From Chitinophagales bacterium (GTDB taxonomy: Bacteria > Bacteroidota > Bacteroidia > Chitinophagales > UBA2359), in NCBI GenBank assembly GCA_041392475.1, contig JAWKLZ010000002.1:1434501-1498500 (forward strand): a stretch of 64,000 nt of DNA. The letters are read 5' to 3'. The position numbers and the translations under genes were made by a program. This document shows, piece by piece, positions 61,488-64,000 of this stretch; within the stretch, counting starts at the first letter, position 1; every line of letters starts with the position of its first letter. The notes beneath the pieces are model-generated. The model saw only the letters and a program-made list of their open reading frames with translations, was not told where the DNA came from and ran no database searches.

Positions 61488-63962
61488 TTAATATCTCAAC
61501 AAAGGAATCGCCATCTTGCTCGCATTTTTTTGATAAATATTGAAGTCTGAAACAGTTACAGCTCTGTCTTGATTCAAATCACTGTCGAGATATTGGTTGA
61601 AAAGAGATTTTTCATCGTCAAAAAAATTGAAGTCATCCACGCTGATTACCCCATCGCTGTTGATATCTCCTGCAATCAAGGCAAAAGAACCATCGGAGGT
61701 GCTGACCATTTGATTGTTGCCAAATACTTGAGCATTGGACGAAGAAAAATTATAACTAAGTGTATTCGGCAAGTTGATGGCGGTTGCGCTCATGACCGCA
61801 AGGTGATTTCTTGCCCTTACTGCAACGAAATAAGACTCATTCGATGCCGCACCTTCAATTTCTAAACCAGCAGTACCGTTGGCTTTAACCACATTTCCAT
61901 TGGCCAACAATAAACCCGCAGCTTGTGCCACCAAACTCATATCCGTTGCATCTCGCAATTCGACCAATACCCAATCGGTCATATTTGCAGGCATATTGGT
62001 AATCGTTTCGTTGCCATTGTAGTTCCACGGCGCACGGTTGAAGGGCTGTTTGAAGGGAAGCAATGAAAAATCTTTGAGACCTGTGCTCATTTGCCCACCT
62101 CCTGCATACGTTCCTTCCAAGAACAATTGAATATTTGCCGTTACCTTACAAATACTTACAATAATTGAAGCGGAATGACTATCCAAACACGTTCCCGAAC
62201 CAACGGTATAAGTAACTGTATAACTGCCATCTGTGAGGTTATTTGGATTAAAAATACCGTTGCTACTGACATAGTTACCACCTGACCAATTTCCGCCTAT
62301 ATTTCCTGTTACCAAATTATTGAGGTCGAAAATACCTTTACACTCCAAAAGACTGTTGCCCGTCCAGTTCGCATCAGGAAATGTAGTTTCAAAGAAATGA
62401 CTTACCGAAAAATCGCTGTCACCTGTACCACATTGACTTGCTACTTGGTATTCGTAGTTGGTACATCCCATCAAATTGGTGAGAGAAATGGTGTTCATTG
62501 GACTGATTTCCATTAGCCAATCGCTGTTGCCTTGAGGTCGGTAGCGCAAAGCGTAGGTCGTTGCATCGTTGGCTGTATTCCAAGACAAAACTGCAGTGTT
62601 GTAATCTGTACTGACCACATTGAAGTTGTCGGGTTCGGCACATGGATGTGAAAGTTGAATATTCAAAGGAAGAACCACTCCACTTGTGGTGAAATTGACT
62701 TCAATGTATTGGGTCACATAGCCTACTGCAATGACTTCAACTGTGTAAGTTCCTGTGTTGGGAACACCTGTTTTGTAATTTCCCGAAAAATCGGTCGCAT
62801 CAAAGGCATTGCTTACCCCCAATATTTGCAGTTGAGCATTGATAACTGGATTGCCTGTTTCGATATCCGTCACCATTCCCTCCAAATAACAAGCCTGTGT
62901 GTAAGAAGGACTTAACACATACAAACCCGTTTCGATGTCGGTGGCAATAATGTTGCCTGATGGCAAATACGGATAAACGCCCCAACAACCATTGAATCCA
63001 TTGCCGCTAAAACCAGCCGAAGTATCGTAGTGTCCTACTTCAATGAGATTGTCGGGATGGGTTGCATCCAAAACGACTACACCAGAAGTGTAGTAAGAAT
63101 TGATGACAAAATTGCCTTCTACAAAGGTATTGTGCGGAATCACATTGGTAGTAGGAAAAGATTGGTAACGGTCTAATTCTGAGATGTCCGATACATCCGA
63201 TACATCATAGGCTACTACCCATCCGCCGCTTTTTTCGTCGGTCACAAAAGCCGTTTGGTTGTTGTCGCTGACCCATACAGCGTGGGTAAAAAGTTTGGGA
63301 GTGAGTTTCGTACCCAAAACCGTTGGGTTCGACTTGTTGGCAACATTCACCACTGCCAATTGACCCACATAAATCTCTGCCGCCCAAAGTGTATCGCCTC
63401 TCACAAAGCCATCATGCACATAGTTGGTGTTGTAAATCCCTAAATAAGTGGGGTTTGTTGGATTGGCTGCTACATCAATCATCAAAGTTCCTTGCCCCAC
63501 ATTGTCAGGGCCACTTGTAGCTGCGCCAAACAAATACGCAATGCCGTTTTCGTCAATGAAAATGTTGTGTGAATCGGTATAGCCCACGCCCAAATCGGTG
63601 GTGTAAGTTATGATGCTTGTCGGCAAATTGCTCAAATCAATGATGAGCAAACCACCTCCATCAGAGGCTTCGTTGACGACATAGGCATAGCTTCCCCAGG
63701 TTTTGATGTCTCGCCAAAAGGTGAATGTGCCGTCAATATAGTGCAATTCGGTGGGAGTCGTTGGAGGGCTGATGTCCACAATCGAAACACCATCGGTTGT
63801 GCCAACTAAAGCATATTCATTGCCTTGTGCATCCACATATCCCCATATATCGCTCATTTCTTCGGTGTAGTCGAGCTGACCTTGAAGGGTGAAGTTGAGT
63901 TGGGAATAGATTGAAGGAGAAGAACTTAGAATAGATAAAATTAAAACAAAAATATTTTTCAT
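61488..63962 (-). CDS. Choice-of-anchor B family secreted protein with FnIII and dockerin-like end
   Basis: A protein of 824 residues from the ATG at 63962 (MKNIFVLILSILSSSPSIYS signal peptide); an upstream in-frame ATG 8 codons earlier is less likely. The N-terminal 350 residues form a beta-propeller of the choice-of-anchor B type (SDIWGYVDAQGNEYALVGTT, GVSIVDISPPTTPTE, WRDIKTWGSYAYVVNE). A carboxypeptidase-regulatory domain (about 370-440) and a fibronectin III domain (about 450-530) follow, then a beta region. Near the C-terminus are two calcium-loop type segments (DINSDGVISVDDF and SDLNQDRAVTVSDF), a dockerin-like pair. Its function is unknown, probably surface or matrix attachment. It is right of the origin and read toward it. 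Confidence 0.88.
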   Translation of the reverse strand: MKNIFVLILSILSSSPSIYSQLNFTLQGQLDYTEEMSDIWGYVDAQGNEYALVGTTDGVSIVDISPPTTPTELHYIDGTFTFWRDIKTWGSYAYVVNEASDGGGLLIIDLSNLPTSIITYTTDLGVGYTDSHNIFIDENGIAYLFGAATSGPDNVGQGTLMIDVAANPTNPTYLGIYNTNYVHDGFVRGDTLWAAEIYVGQLAVVNVANKSNPTVLGTKLTPKLFTHAVWVSDNNQTAFVTDEKSGGWVVAYDVSDVSDISELDRYQSFPTTNVIPHNTFVEGNFVINSYYTSGVVVLDATHPDNLIEVGHYDTSAGFSGNGFNGCWGVYPYLPSGNIIATDIETGLYVLSPSYTQACYLEGMVTDIETGNPVINAQLQILGVSNAFDATDFSGNYKTGVPNTGTYTVEVIAVGYVTQYIEVNFTTSGVVLPLNIQLSHPCAEPDNFNVVSTDYNTAVLSWNTANDATTYALRYRPQGNSDWLMEISPMNTISLTNLMGCTNYEYQVASQCGTGDSDFSVSHFFETTFPDANWTGNSLLECKGIFDLNNLVTGNIGGNWSGGNYVSSNGIFNPNNLTDGSYTVTYTVGSGTCLDSHSASIIVSICKVTANIQLFLEGTYAGGGQMSTGLKDFSLLPFKQPFNRAPWNYNGNETITNMPANMTDWVLVELRDATDMSLVAQAAGLLLANGNVVKANGTAGLEIEGAASNESYFVAVRARNHLAVMSATAINLPNTLSYNFSSSNAQVFGNNQMVSTSDGSFALIAGDINSDGVISVDDFNFFDDEKSLFNQYLDSDLNQDRAVTVSDFNIYQKNASKMAIPLLRY

Positions 63963-64000
63963 TGTGCATTGCTTTATGGGCTGCAATGTTAGTGTTTTTT

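Noticed and set aside
1..64000. tRNA, rRNA, insertion sequences and integrase genes
   Set aside because: I looked for cloverleaf patterns, 16S/23S motifs, transposase DDE motifs and tyrosine recombinase motifs and saw none, so the accessory block cannot be tied to a mobile element.

Overview
The window looks like the origin-proximal part of a Bacteroidota chromosome. It is AT-rich, carries a SusC/SusD pair, gldA and gldE gliding-associated genes, a giant secreted protein ending in a type-B T9SS (gliding-associated) C-terminal domain, and no Shine-Dalgarno signals that I could see. The very long CEGE-type repeat protein and the choice-of-anchor B protein suggest the Saprospiria/Chitinophagia side of the phylum; that placement is a guess from family content. 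No rRNA, tRNA, CRISPR array or insertion sequence was recognised.

Layout. 0-3 kb: a Crp/Fnr regulator and a YeeE/YedE - porin - YeeE set (sulfur-compound uptake), with a palindromic operator candidate. 3-11 kb: dnaN, a gamma carbonic anhydrase, a lipoprotein and an outer-membrane barrel, an Ig-like lipoprotein and mnmG, followed by two copies of a 16-bp parS-like sequence. 11-18.9 kb: a double AAA+ protein, a lytic transglycosylase, an MFS carrier, a rhomboid protease, gltD. 18.9-24.5 kb: gldE, two tandem ssb genes, thiL and a secreted protein. 24.7-32.5 kb: an accessory block with AraC, Fic + DUF2087, an RluA synthase, a DUF6577/AbiEii toxin-antitoxin-like pair with an operator array, and a solitary Z1-domain ATPase. 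32.5-33.45 kb: a hairpin-rich stretch and a decayed gene tail. 33.45-38.8 kb: enoyl-CoA hydratase, a B12-binding protein, DUF58 and small secreted proteins. 38.9-47.4 kb: pullulanase, a barrel protein, SusD, SusC. 47.7-52.4 kb: gldA and three paralogous thioredoxin-like proteins. 52.9-60.2 kb: an aminotransferase/sulfotransferase pair and the 1,876-residue adhesin. 60.2-61.5 kb: a gene-free stretch with seven perfect DnaA boxes, the probable oriC. 61.5-64 kb: a choice-of-anchor B protein.

The strongest system-level observation is the probable replication origin. Left of it, 38 of 47 genes lie on the minus strand, that is, read away from it and with the expected fork; dnaN, mnmG, ssb and the parS-like pair are on the same arm. 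The strongest accessory candidate is the Z1 - AbiEii - DUF6577 cluster, whose last gene is preceded by alternating operator-like repeats.
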